This document shows, in pieces, positions 1-9,000 of a stretch of DNA of 50,865 nt. The position numbers and the translations under genes are program-made. Source of the DNA: Paenibacillus dendritiformis (lineage in GTDB: Bacteria; Bacillota; Bacilli; Paenibacillales; Paenibacillaceae). Position 1 is the first letter of the stretch; each line of letters opens with the position of its first letter. Where the stretch lies: the NCBI RefSeq assembly GCF_015845845.1, contig NZ_LDIG01000296.1:1-50865 (forward strand), written 5' to 3'. Below the pieces are notes generated by a model that saw only the letters and a list, made by a program, of their open reading frames with translations, was not told the DNA's origin and ran no database searches.

Positions 1-85
1 CGGAATATAACATGAACCGCCGTATACCGAACGGTATGTACGGTGGTGTGAGAGGTCGGGGGCTAGGCGCCCCCTCCTACTCGAT
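1..85 (+). ncRNA. Group II intron 3' end (domains V and VI)
   Basis: The first 85 bases fold like the end of a bacterial group II intron. Bases 15-48 can form a 34-nucleotide domain V hairpin with a CGC triad near its 5' side (19-21), a small terminal loop around the gaac at 29-32 and a small bulge on the 3' side. Bases 50-82 form a domain VI stem, GGGGG against CCCCC with GAG/CTC at the base, leaving an unpaired A at 79 as the candidate branch point. The intron would end at GAT near 85. The rest of the intron and any reverse transcriptase gene lie before the window. I recognise the pattern by eye; no covariance model was run. Confidence 0.7.
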
Positions 86-89
86 TTAT

Positions 90-110
90 CTGCGCAGGCC
101 GCGCAGCTTT
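90..110. terminator. Hairpin between intron and aminotransferase
   Basis: CTGCGC and GCGCAG (90-95 and 101-106) pair around a five-base loop and are followed by CTTTT on the plus strand. It sits just after the stop codon of the minus-strand aminotransferase. The T-run is on the plus-strand side, so it may instead serve transcripts entering from the intron side. Confidence 0.4.
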
Positions 111-1414
111 TATCGGCTAATATCAAGCACGCCTTGATAAATGGTGTCGAACAGCTTCTCGAGATCCTGTTCCTCGATGCAAGAGAAGGCAACCCGCAGA
201 TCGGTATCGCCAAGCGCGATCGTTCCGACGCCATACGCGTCCAGCAAATGGGTGCGAAGCTTCTCCGCAGGTACAGTGTTCAGCTTGAGGCACATGAAGT
301 ATCCGGAATTAAACGGATAGTAGCTCCATACGTCCCCGTATTTCCCGCTGTCGAGCAGCGCTTTGACCTTGTTGGCACGCGCCTTCATAATGCGGTACTT
401 CTCCTGCTTCTGCGCTTCGAATTCCGGCGATTGCAGGGCGCGCAGGACGAAGGTCTGGGAAGGATGGGGCCCGCTGGAAATGGTAGCGCGAATGATGCCC
501 ATCGTCTTCTGCTCCAACGCCGCGAGCAGCGCTTCGGACTCTGCCGCATAGGTAATGAAGCCGACACGGAAGCCCCATACATACTCTTCCTTGGTCGCAC
601 CATCCACCTTGACCGGCAGCACGTTCGGATGCAGGGAAGCGAGAGACGAGAAAAGGGACTCATGCATCGAATCCTCGAAGAACAAACCGAAATAAGCGTC
701 ATCCGTCACGACAACGAGCCGCATGCCTGCTTCCGCCGCCTCAAGAATGGCCTTGACGATCGCTTGGCCCTCTTCCCGGCCCGGCGTATATCCGGTCGGA
801 TTGTTCGGGAAGTTCAGCACGACGATGGCTTTGCCCTTGTCGCGATGGGCGAACAGCGCATCCCGAAGTCCGGCGCTATTGAACTTCCAATTGTCGTCGT
901 ACAGCGGATAGTAGACCATCTCGGCCCTGCGGCGGATGCTGAAGGTCAACTCGTAGTTCTCCCAATTTTTATCCGGCATAATGACGGCGTCGCCTTCGTC
1001 GGCGAACAAATCGGCGACAATGCTCAATCCGTGCGTCAATGCATTGGTGGCGATCGGCATGCTGATATGCTTGCCGGCAAGGGAAGGATTTTCCTTGATC
1101 ATCTTCTCTTTCCACAGCTTGCGCAGCTCCGGCTTGCCCGCCGGCGGCGCGTACGGGTAGATGTCCTTCGGATTGTAGGCCGACAGCGTCTCCTGGATGA
1201 CGTCCAGGTGCATCGGAATGCCGCCTTCCGTCGCGATGCCAATCGTCGCGTTGAATTGCTTCGCCTTGTTCCCCGCTTCGGCGGATTGGCTTAATATCCC
1301 TTCCTTCGGGAAATAGATCTGGCGGCCGAGGCACGAAAGCATGGCATAAATGTTCGGGTTGTCTCTTTGAATCGTGTCATTCAATTGCTGAGCCAGTGAG
1401 TTCATTTCGTCCAT
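110..1414 (-). CDS. PLP-dependent aminotransferase class I/II
   Basis: A 434-residue fold-type I aminotransferase, expected to be cytosolic and to move an amino group between an amino acid and a 2-oxo acid. Visible motifs are PNNPTG at 203-208, the TDDAY segment with the aspartate that binds the pyridine nitrogen near 238-239, the likely Schiff-base lysine K275 in DGATKEEY and the phosphate-binding arginine R283 in GFRVGF. Length is normal for the family. It is transcribed divergently from the AraC gene at 1654 and stands alone on its strand. The substrate cannot be read from sequence; aromatic or branched-chain amino acids are possible. Confidence 0.88.
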   Translation of the reverse strand: MDEMNSLAQQLNDTIQRDNPNIYAMLSCLGRQIYFPKEGILSQSAEAGNKAKQFNATIGIATEGGIPMHLDVIQETLSAYNPKDIYPYAPPAGKPELRKLWKEKMIKENPSLAGKHISMPIATNALTHGLSIVADLFADEGDAVIMPDKNWENYELTFSIRRRAEMVYYPLYDDNWKFNSAGLRDALFAHRDKGKAIVVLNFPNNPTGYTPGREEGQAIVKAILEAAEAGMRLVVVTDDAYFGLFFEDSMHESLFSSLASLHPNVLPVKVDGATKEEYVWGFRVGFITYAAESEALLAALEQKTMGIIRATISSGPHPSQTFVLRALQSPEFEAQKQEKYRIMKARANKVKALLDSGKYGDVWSYYPFNSGYFMCLKLNTVPAEKLRTHLLDAYGVGTIALGDTDLRVAFSCIEEQDLEKLFDTIYQGVLDISR

Positions 1415-1653
1415 CCTTCCAACATCATTCTAAATTGATTTTTCCTAATTATATCATCAAATTTCCGCTTTCGTCACGGGTTGGAACGAAGACGCCCGCA
1501 GCAAGCCGGCAGCTTCGCGGTCGGCATGATTGTGTTCACGAAGCGATTTGTAGTAGAATAGTGCAAATGATAAAAGGCGTGGAACAAGGTGCAATACATT
1601 CACATCTTTAGAGAATTCCCGAATGGAATCCGGGAAGGAGGGAGGAACCATCC
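1415..1653. other. Divergent intergenic region
   Basis: This 239-base gap separates the aminotransferase from the AraC gene and should hold both promoters. I see a GGAGGGAGG ribosome binding site before the GTG start at 1654 but no promoter I would defend. Confidence 0.5.
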
Positions 1654-2439
1654 GTGTTGAACGCCGAACCGAACCGATACGTCATCAAGCCGGCCTGCGC
1701 GAAGATTACTTGCGAGCCGAACTGGAAATGGCATAAGCGCGAGAAGGCGATGCCGAATTATGATCTCTTTTATGTATGGAACGGAGAAGGAGAACTGCAG
1801 TTGAATGATGTATCGTATCAACTCAGCAAAGGCAGCTGCTTCCTCTTCCGGCCGGGCGACCATACGGTCGCTTCCCATAATGCGCAGAAGCCGCTGACGC
1901 TGACGTACATTCATTTTGACGTGGAAGGTCCCGTCGATGAGATCCCCGAGCCATACCGCGTTCTGGAGGAGACAGTCGATTTTGAGCATCTGCTGGCCCG
2001 TTACGTCCGCTTGTTCTTGTCCCGCTCTTATGGGGCGGAGGAGGAGGCGAAGCTGGTTCTCAAGCAGCTGATGATTCATCTGCTGCGCATCGATCGCGAA
2101 GGAACCGGAGAACGGAAGACAAGCTATCATCTCTCCGAGGCGATTCATGAGATTGCCAACTATATCCGGCAAAATCCGGGGGCCAATCACCGCATCCAAG
2201 ATTTGGCGCAGCGCGCCCAATTGTCGCCGCGTTATTTCTCGGTCAAATTCAAAGAGCTGATCGGTACCTCAGTGCAAACGTATATTATCCGCTCCCGCAT
2301 TGAACGGGCAGAGCATCTGCTGCATCATGCAGGGATGAATGTAACGGAAGTGGCGGACGCGCTCGGGTACCGGGATATCTTCTTTTTCAGCAGACAGTTC
2401 AAGCAGTACACAGGGCGAAGCCCTTCCGAAATACGCTGA
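1654..2439 (+). CDS. AraC-family transcriptional regulator
   Basis: A 261-residue regulator. The N-terminal half (about 20-110) looks like a cupin ligand-binding domain, with the PGDHTV segment typical of AraC sugar sensors. The C-terminal part (about 165-261) is the double helix-turn-helix domain, ending in the usual DIFFFSRQFKQYTGRSPSE-type signature. A GTG start is chosen because a GGAGGGAGG site lies about ten bases upstream. No sugar genes adjoin it on the same strand, so the target is unknown; the divergent aminotransferase is one possibility. Confidence 0.85.
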   Translation: MLNAEPNRYVIKPACAKITCEPNWKWHKREKAMPNYDLFYVWNGEGELQLNDVSYQLSKGSCFLFRPGDHTVASHNAQKPLTLTYIHFDVEGPVDEIPEPYRVLEETVDFEHLLARYVRLFLSRSYGAEEEAKLVLKQLMIHLLRIDREGTGERKTSYHLSEAIHEIANYIRQNPGANHRIQDLAQRAQLSPRYFSVKFKELIGTSVQTYIIRSRIERAEHLLHHAGMNVTEVADALGYRDIFFFSRQFKQYTGRSPSEIR

Positions 2440-2447
2440 CAAAAAAA

Positions 2448-2490
2448 GGCCGCTTATCGCGAACGTTCCTTCGTTCATCGATAAGCGGCC
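2448..2490 (-). terminator. Terminator between araC-type gene and psd
   Basis: Perfect 12-base arms (2448-2459 and 2479-2490, GGCCGCTTATCG and its complement) enclose a 19-base loop. A run of seven A at 2441-2447 becomes the U-tract for minus-strand transcripts, so it fits best as the psd terminator, though it may act in both directions for the convergent genes. Confidence 0.85.
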
Positions 2491-2509
2491 ATCCTTCGTT
2501 GCGGGCATT

Positions 2510-3328
2510 TCATGCTTCTCCCGTTCGCGGGCTGTTCCCTGTGTCCTGCAGCCGGCCCAAGCCTTCTCCCATCTTCACGGCGGATCCGACAGTCAAGTCG
2601 TCCCGCGGCTCGAATGTGCCGTTCTCCGTCAATAGAACAACGGTCGAGCCGAAAGCGAAGTAGGCAAGCTCCTGCCCCCGCTCGTACGCGGGAAGCGGCG
2701 TTCCGTCCGTATAGTGGATGCTGCTCACGTTCAACGCTCCGACCTTGACGACGGACACTTCGCCATGCGCATGGCGAAGATACGTAATGAGCCGCTCATT
2801 CCGGCTCAGCACGCGGGGCATGTGGCGAAGACCGAAGTCATTGACGGGATAAACCCGTCCCGGCACGTGCTCGCTCTCTACCAGCTTGCCGGTGACCGGC
2901 GAATGAATGCGATGGTAGTCCGTCGGGCTCAGATAGAGCACGAAGTAGTAGCCATGCATATATTTCTGCTGGTAAGGCGAACGGTGCAGCAGCTCGTCCA
3001 ACGTATAATCCTGCCCCTTGACGTTCAGGATCGTACCTTGCCGGATCGGCCCCATCCCGGTAATCAGCGCGTCCACCGGGCTAAGCAAAGTATCCTCGCC
3101 GGCAGCAAGCGGCCGCATCCCCGGCTTCAGGCGGCGGGTGAAAAATTCGTTCAGCGTTCGGTATTCAGACATCGGCTTCTCCGCCTCGTCCACTTGTATG
3201 TTATAGGCCTTGGCAAAGGAAGGAATCCATCGGCGGCTCCATCCCGAGCTTGCCGCGCGCCCGGCTGTGCGCGATACCCATTTGCGGGAAGACAATTCGG
3301 TCAGCAGGCGCATCCATCGTTTCTTCAT
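2510..3328 (-). CDS. psd: Phosphatidylserine decarboxylase proenzyme
   Basis: A 272-residue proenzyme that makes phosphatidylethanolamine from phosphatidylserine at the inner face of the membrane. The FGST motif (226-229) is the self-cleavage site; S228 would become the pyruvoyl group. The other two members of the triad are visible as D86 in LSPVDA and H142 in DYHRIHSP. Length matches the short bacterial form. The ATG at 3328 has an AGGTGA site eight bases upstream. pssA is not adjacent, so the partner gene must lie elsewhere. Confidence 0.92.
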   Translation of the reverse strand: MKKRWMRLLTELSSRKWVSRTAGRAASSGWSRRWIPSFAKAYNIQVDEAEKPMSEYRTLNEFFTRRLKPGMRPLAAGEDTLLSPVDALITGMGPIRQGTILNVKGQDYTLDELLHRSPYQQKYMHGYYFVLYLSPTDYHRIHSPVTGKLVESEHVPGRVYPVNDFGLRHMPRVLSRNERLITYLRHAHGEVSVVKVGALNVSSIHYTDGTPLPAYERGQELAYFAFGSTVVLLTENGTFEPRDDLTVGSAVKMGEGLGRLQDTGNSPRTGEA

Positions 3329-3397
3329 GATTGTTCATCACCTAGTGCAGGCGCCTATTCTCCGCGGAGCGGGACAGGCGTCCTGTATATTTGTATT

Positions 3398-3430
3398 CCG
3401 CAGAAGAGAGCGCAAACCGCTCTTCTGTGG
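3398..3430. other. Inverted repeat upstream of psd
   Basis: CCGCAGAAGAG (3398-3408) and CTCTTCTGTGG (3420-3430) pair over 11 bases with one G-U wobble and an 11-base loop. There is no T-run on either side. It lies between yheC-type and psd genes, both on the minus strand, and may separate their transcripts or act as an operator. Confidence 0.35.
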
Positions 3431-3489
3431 ACTATCTTGACACAGAACGCCTGTTTTTTCAATATGATAATCCATACGATGCCGCCTGG

Positions 3490-4578
3490 CTAGCTTTGCA
3501 GGAAAGAAGCTCCGTAAGCGATGGGATTGCAATAAGTGGCCTCCCAGATGTCGTGCAGGCCGGCTTCGCGGAAGCTGTAGCGTTGATCGCGCCCGTTGCA
3601 TTCAATGAACAACGGCTTGCTGTCCGACGTCAACCCGATATCGAGTCCGACATCGGCCAGATGGCTCAAGCTGCGCGAAAGGCGGTTCACGATATGCAGA
3701 GAGAATACGCTGACGCGCTCCACCACCTCCGCGACGGAGCAATGCGGTAAAGCGCCGGCAACAAGCTCTTCGAGCCGATGCACCGTCCCTCCCTGCGCCA
3801 CGTTGGTAACGAAGGTATGCCGAGGCGCGACCCGGCCGACGATGCCGGTGATTTGCCATTCTCTGCTTCCGTCGCGTTGGACAGAGACACGCAAATCAAA
3901 AGGACGATCGTGATACTGGGCGAGCGGAAGCAGCTCCTGCACAAGATAGGGAGTCCGCCGCAGCTGGGCAATCACGAAGCGCGGCAGCCTTCCTCCCGGG
4001 AGATTCGCCTTCCGCCACTTTCTCGCTCCGCCGGCTGTTCGTCTGGAGTAGACGATGGTCCATCCGGCGCTGCTGCGCTCCAGCTTCATAATGCCGCGTC
4101 CGACACTGTTGTTGTCCGGCTTCAGCACGACTGCGCCGCACCTGTCCATCATTGCCGCGACGGTTCCCGGCCGGGCAGGGGCCGTAATCGGCAAATGAGG
4201 CACGAGCGCGGGATCTTGCTGAAGCAGAACGTGGAGCTTCCATTTTCCGTATCGATTCACCTGATTGAAAATAACCGTGCCGCGGTTCACCATCGACTGG
4301 ACTCGTGCATGAGCCCCGGCACGAAAATAGATCGCCCGGTTATGAATGACGGACGGGACGGGGATGCGCCTTCTCGCGTAGCCCGTACTTTCTCTTATAT
4401 ACGCAACGGCCTCCATCCGCCTCACATTCACATCTTCCACGCGCATGAAGCAGGGAATGACGCCGTGGCGCCTCCCGGCTTCCTCGTAGAAGGCTATGGC
4501 TTCATGCCCTCTCTTGTTCCGCAGCAATCCCCGCAGCATGTTCGAATTGAACAGGATGCCGATGCGGTTGTCTGCCAT
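3490..4578 (-). CDS. YheC/YheD-family ATP-grasp protein
   Basis: A 362-residue member of the YheC/YheD family, whose Bacillus subtilis members are associated with the spore coat. An ATP-grasp-like core is visible from about 115: the GAVVLKPDNNSVGRGIMKL segment near 148 carries the lysine and glycines expected for nucleotide binding, and the C-terminal half holds VQELLP, FDLRVSVQRD and FIECNGRDQRYSF elements. The ATG has a GAGGAGGTG site. The natural substrate of this family is not known to me. Its position near a late-sporulation glycosylation block supports a spore role. Confidence 0.82.
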   Translation of the reverse strand: MADNRIGILFNSNMLRGLLRNKRGHEAIAFYEEAGRRHGVIPCFMRVEDVNVRRMEAVAYIRESTGYARRRIPVPSVIHNRAIYFRAGAHARVQSMVNRGTVIFNQVNRYGKWKLHVLLQQDPALVPHLPITAPARPGTVAAMMDRCGAVVLKPDNNSVGRGIMKLERSSAGWTIVYSRRTAGGARKWRKANLPGGRLPRFVIAQLRRTPYLVQELLPLAQYHDRPFDLRVSVQRDGSREWQITGIVGRVAPRHTFVTNVAQGGTVHRLEELVAGALPHCSVAEVVERVSVFSLHIVNRLSRSLSHLADVGLDIGLTSDSKPLFIECNGRDQRYSFREAGLHDIWEATYCNPIAYGASFLQS

Positions 4579-4627
4579 GGAAGCACCTCCTCTGAACTAC
4601 TGGTCCACTGACTCGCTGTCGCTGCTG

Positions 4628-4636
4628 TATTGTATG
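4628..4636 (-). promoter_or_regulatory. Possible sigma-K -10 element upstream of yheC-type gene
   Basis: Read on the minus strand this is CATACAATA, a perfect CATAnnnTA match 50 bases before the start codon. No AC is found at the expected -35 distance, so this is only half a promoter. Confidence 0.25.
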
Positions 4637-4776
4637 AACGCCCCTTCGGCCGCGCATGGACGAGTGTAGACGGATGTTAGTCCAAATTACCGATCCAGCT
4701 TGACCGGCGGAGGCTGGCAGACCTGTCCTGCCGCAAGCCGACATGTCCGGCGAAGCACTTAGAAAGGAGAAAGCTT

Positions 4777-5925
4777 ATGCCCAAGGTTGCAATCCTAACC
4801 CCAGGATCCTATCCTTATCCGTCAGGTTCCAGCAGTTCGGTGGAGCGAGTGGTCGAGAATGTCACGGGTCTCGTGTCGTCCCGTGCGGACGTTCGCGTGT
4901 ACGGCCGTAGATGGCCGGGGCAGGCCGAATCGGAATGGGTGCGCGGCGTCCAAGTCGAACGGGTCGGACCGGTTTCCTTGCGGTTGTATGTGTATGAAGC
5001 GATCCGGTGCATGGCTCCGTTCCAACCCGATATTATCCAGATCGAGAACCGTCCCCGCTACATTCCGATCTTGAAGCAGCATTTTCCGCACGCGCGCATC
5101 TGGCTCCAGCTTCATTCCACCACCTTCATGCACAGACAGGCAATCTCGCCAGCCGGGCTTCGAAGGGCGCTGTCTGCCGCCGATCAGATATTTGTGAACA
5201 GCCGCTATTTGGAAAGGCAGGTGATACGGGCATGTCCGGGATGTCTGGAGAAGACGGCCATCAACTTGCTCGGGGTGGACGTCGAGCGCTTCCCTTCACG
5301 CTGGAGCGAGGAAGGGATCCAACGTTACAAGGAAGGGAAACGGGCGCGCGGCTGGGAAGAGCGGGACATTGTCTTGTATGTCGGCCGCCTTATTCCGCAA
5401 AAAGGCGTCTGGGAGCTGCTGCAGGCCGTGCCGCGGGTCATCCGCGAGCATCCGCGGGCGCTGTTCGTCATTGTCGGGGGCGCTTCTTACGGATTGAACT
5501 GGAAGACGGCGTACGTGCGCCGTCTGGAACGGTTCGCGCGCAAGTACCCGCATCACATCCGGATGGTGCCTTATGTCCCGCATGAGGAAATTCCGGCTTG
5601 GTACGCGATGGCCGACCTTCTTGCCGTCCCGTCGCTGCGCCGGGAAGCGTTCGGTCTGGTCAATCTGGAGGCGATGGCTTCAGGAGTCCCGGTCGTAGCC
5701 TCCAGGGTGGGGGGGATTCAGGAAATCGTCCGGGACGGAGAGACCGGGCTGCTCGTCCCGCCGAACCGTCTGCCTGTTCGGTTGGCGTCCGCCTTCGTCC
5801 GGCTGCTGCGGGACAGGGAAGCGCTGCGGCGGATGGGGGAGGCCGCTGACCGGCATGTCCGCGGGACGTTCACCTGGGAGAAGACGGCGGAGCGCTGGGC
5901 CGGCTTCATTGACCGCTCCGGCTGA
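4777..5925 (+). CDS. Family 4 glycosyltransferase (CotSA-like)
   Basis: A 382-residue GT-B enzyme that would transfer a sugar from a nucleotide-sugar donor. The N-terminal domain starts with a Gly/Ser-rich acceptor loop (about 9-20). The C-terminal domain shows VGRLIPQKGV, the retaining-type EX7E signature at E290-E298 (REAFGLVNLEAM) and the VASRVGGIQEIV donor loop. A GAAAGGAG site precedes the ATG. The protein has no basic tail, unlike the enzymes after the giant gene. Its divergent YheC-type neighbour and the block downstream suggest a spore-surface polysaccharide role, as for CotSA of Bacillus, but the substrate is unknown. Confidence 0.85.
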   Translation: MPKVAILTPGSYPYPSGSSSSVERVVENVTGLVSSRADVRVYGRRWPGQAESEWVRGVQVERVGPVSLRLYVYEAIRCMAPFQPDIIQIENRPRYIPILKQHFPHARIWLQLHSTTFMHRQAISPAGLRRALSAADQIFVNSRYLERQVIRACPGCLEKTAINLLGVDVERFPSRWSEEGIQRYKEGKRARGWEERDIVLYVGRLIPQKGVWELLQAVPRVIREHPRALFVIVGGASYGLNWKTAYVRRLERFARKYPHHIRMVPYVPHEEIPAWYAMADLLAVPSLRREAFGLVNLEAMASGVPVVASRVGGIQEIVRDGETGLLVPPNRLPVRLASAFVRLLRDREALRRMGEAADRHVRGTFTWEKTAERWAGFIDRSG

Positions 5926-5999
5926 AGCAGGCCCTGTCCGTGGAACCGCCGTGCATCTTGTCCGTTCCTTGACATCTCATTCTCTCCATATAGGCGAGT

Positions 6000-6028
6000 G
6001 ACGATATGGGCCTATACCGCATATGATG
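6000..6028 (+). promoter_or_regulatory. Candidate sigma-K promoter of the giant repeat gene
   Basis: GACG at 6000-6003 and CATATGATG at 6020-6028 are 16 bases apart, close to the sigma-K pattern mACm-N16-CATAnnnTA with one mismatch in the last -10 base. The start codon follows 38 bases later. Confidence 0.35.
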
Positions 6029-6066
6029 CTCTATATGTTGGGCATAGAACGGAAAGGAGAGAGCAC

Positions 6067-9000
6067 ATGAAAAAGAAAAATGAAAAGCGGACAACCAAGG
6101 GATTAAAGAAATCGCCCAAAAAGCCGCTATACTTTGTCGACAATCCGAACCAGTCGGAGTTATCGCTGCTGGACCGTCTCAGTTCAACGAAAAAGCCGCC
6201 GGACGATGCCAAAAGGGCAAGCGTCAATGCGTTGGCTGCCCTGGAAGCCGTAGAGCCGGAGCAAGAGATTGCTCTGTCGCCGATCACGGCTGTATCCGAG
6301 CGGGACCGGTCCGCCGACGAAGTCAAGGAAGAACTGGAAGCGAAGACGGAGGCGGCAGAGGCCGAAGAGGAGCGGCTGCTTCCCGAGAACCCGCCCGCAG
6401 CGGTGGAACCGGAAGAACCCGAAGGGACAGGTGAACTGACGCCGCCGGGAAGGCCGACGTCCCGTCAAGCAGGGAGCGGCCGCCGCATTGAGCGCGCAGC
6501 GAAGCGGTATGCCGGTACGGAACGTTCCCGGCCGGGCGAAGAGGACCGGCCCGCGCGCAAGGAAAGCCAAGAAGAGCATCCGACCTATACGTCGGCATTC
6601 AACATGCCGGGAACAATGCCGATGGGGCCTGCAGCGCGCGATGCTGCCGCCGCACGGCCAGGCACGGACGAACCGGCCGCCCCGGTCTCTCCGCCACCCG
6701 CTCAGCCTGAAGCGAATGCCGCCGAGACCCGCAAGGCGAAGGAGAAGCTGCTGGCCGAGAAGCGGAGTTCGGCGCGTTCAACCGCCTTTATCTATACCGA
6801 TGATATCGCGGATGAAGCGGTGACGGAGGAGAAGTTGGCCGCCTATTCGATCAGCGGATCGAAGCTGCGGCGCGAGAGCATCGGGACCGACGTGCTGATG
6901 GACTATGCCGTTACATCCTTGAAAATCGCCGAGGAGGCGGTAACCGGATCCAAAATTGCTCCCAACTCGATAGCCGGGGAGCATTTAATCCGCAATGCCG
7001 TGTCCGGGGGAAAGCTGCGCGACCGTTCCGTTACGGGGGAGAAAATTAAGGATGGCAGCATCACATCGGAGAAGCTGGCGGACAAAACGATCGATTCATC
7101 CAAGATCGCGGAAGGCTCGATCCAGGCGAAGCATTTGAGCGAGCTGCTTATTTCGGGGAATCTCATTCAAGATCAAGCGATTACCGCGGAGAAAATCCGC
7201 AGCGGTGCCATTCGCACGGAAAATCTGGCAAACGAATCGGTTGACGCCTCCAAGCTGGCGCCCGAATCGGTTACGAACTCCAAGCTTCGCGCCGGGGCGA
7301 TTACCGGCGACAAGCTGGCGCCGGGCTGCCTTGATGCCCGCCATTTCAGCGAAGGGGCGGTTGAAGGCCGCGCTATCGGAATGCAGGCGGTGGAGGGCCG
7401 CCATATCGGCCCCGGGCAGATCGACAGCACTCATATCGCGCCCGGCACGCTCTCCGGTGCGATGCTGGAAGCGAAGAGCGTCACCAGCGAGCCGCTGGCC
7501 GACGAGGTGGTGCAATCCCGTCATCTGGCGGAAGATAGCGTTCGCGAGGGTCATATCGGCCCCGGACAGATCAGCAGCCGCCATCTGGCCGACAGAGTCA
7601 TTACTACCGCCAAGCTGGCGGATCAATCTGTCAGCACGATGAAGCTTGTCGAGCACGCGGTCACCTCCTCCAAGCTGGCGGATCAAAGCGTGCTCTCGAC
7701 GAAGTTGGCGGATGAAGCGGTCCGTTCCCGGCACCTCGCCAAGCAATCGGTCGACGGACAGCACTTGGCCCCTGAGTCCGTCGAGCCGCTTCACATTGCT
7801 GAGGCGGCAATCAATGAGACACACATTGCACCGGGTGCTGTCAATGGTATCCATATCATGGCGGAAGCGGTTCACGGCGCTCATCTTGCCGATGATGCGG
7901 TGGAAGGCCGGCATGTAGCCGATCAGGCGATCGAGAGCAGGCATCTTGGCGAAGAGGCGGTCACTACCGCCAAGCTGGCTCCGGCCGCCGTCTCGTCCGA
8001 CCAATTGGCGGATGAAGCGGTCATAGCCCGGAAGCTGGCGTCTGCCAGCGTCACGCCGGAGAAGCTCGCCTATGCCAGCGTGCAGCAGCATCATCTGGCG
8101 GAGGGAGCGGTGGGGCCCGATGCTATCGGCCCGCAGGCGGTGCAGGAAGACCATATCGCCATCGGAGCGGTTCGGTCGGGACATATCTATCCGCAGTCCA
8201 TCCAGTCCACCGAGCTGGCTCCGGAGGCCGTCACGAGCGAGAAGCTGTCGGTAAATGCCGTCTGCGAGCGCCATATCGGGACGGGAGTCATCTATTCCCA
8301 TCATCTGGCCGACCATATTATTACGTCTTTGAAATTGTCTCCGGAGAGCGTGTCGACCGATAAACTGAGCGACTTGTCCATCACGACCGCCAAGCTGACG
8401 AACGGAAGCGTAACCGCAGACAAACTGGCGGAGAACAGCGTGACGGCTGCACATCTCGCTTCCGGAGCCGTCACGTCCGACATCCTGGCGGAGGAAAGCG
8501 TACAGGCGCAGCACCTCGCTCCGAATTCGGTCGGGGCGGATCGACTGCAGCCCGGGTCGGTCTCGGGGGCGGCCATCCAAGAAGGGGCGATTCGCGCCGA
8601 GCATGTTCTTCCCGGCAGCATAGGCTCGGTTCAGCTTGATGCAGCCAGCGTAGCCAGCGAGCACGTGGTCGAGGGAGCCATTCAGGCCAGGCATATCGCG
8701 GACGGGAGCATCGGGACAGATCATCTCGGCGATGCGGCCGTGACAGGAGATAAATTGGCCGACGAGAGCGTTGCCGCCCGGAACCTGCAAGCGGCCAGCG
8801 TAGAGACCGATCATTTGGCGGAGGAAGCCGTAACCGGCATAAAGCTGGCCCCCGGTTCGATCGGATCTCACCACGTCCGGGAAGGGGCGATCCGGTCCGT
8901 CCATCTGGCGTCGCACTCTGTCGGCGAGGATCAGATTCAGCCGAAAGCGATATCTGCAGGGATGCTGCAGGAGGACAGCGTAACTGCGGCCAGCATCGCT

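Noticed and set aside
134-1294. Long plus-strand frame opposite the aminotransferase
   Set aside because: Shadow of a GC-rich gene. The minus strand has all aminotransferase motifs.
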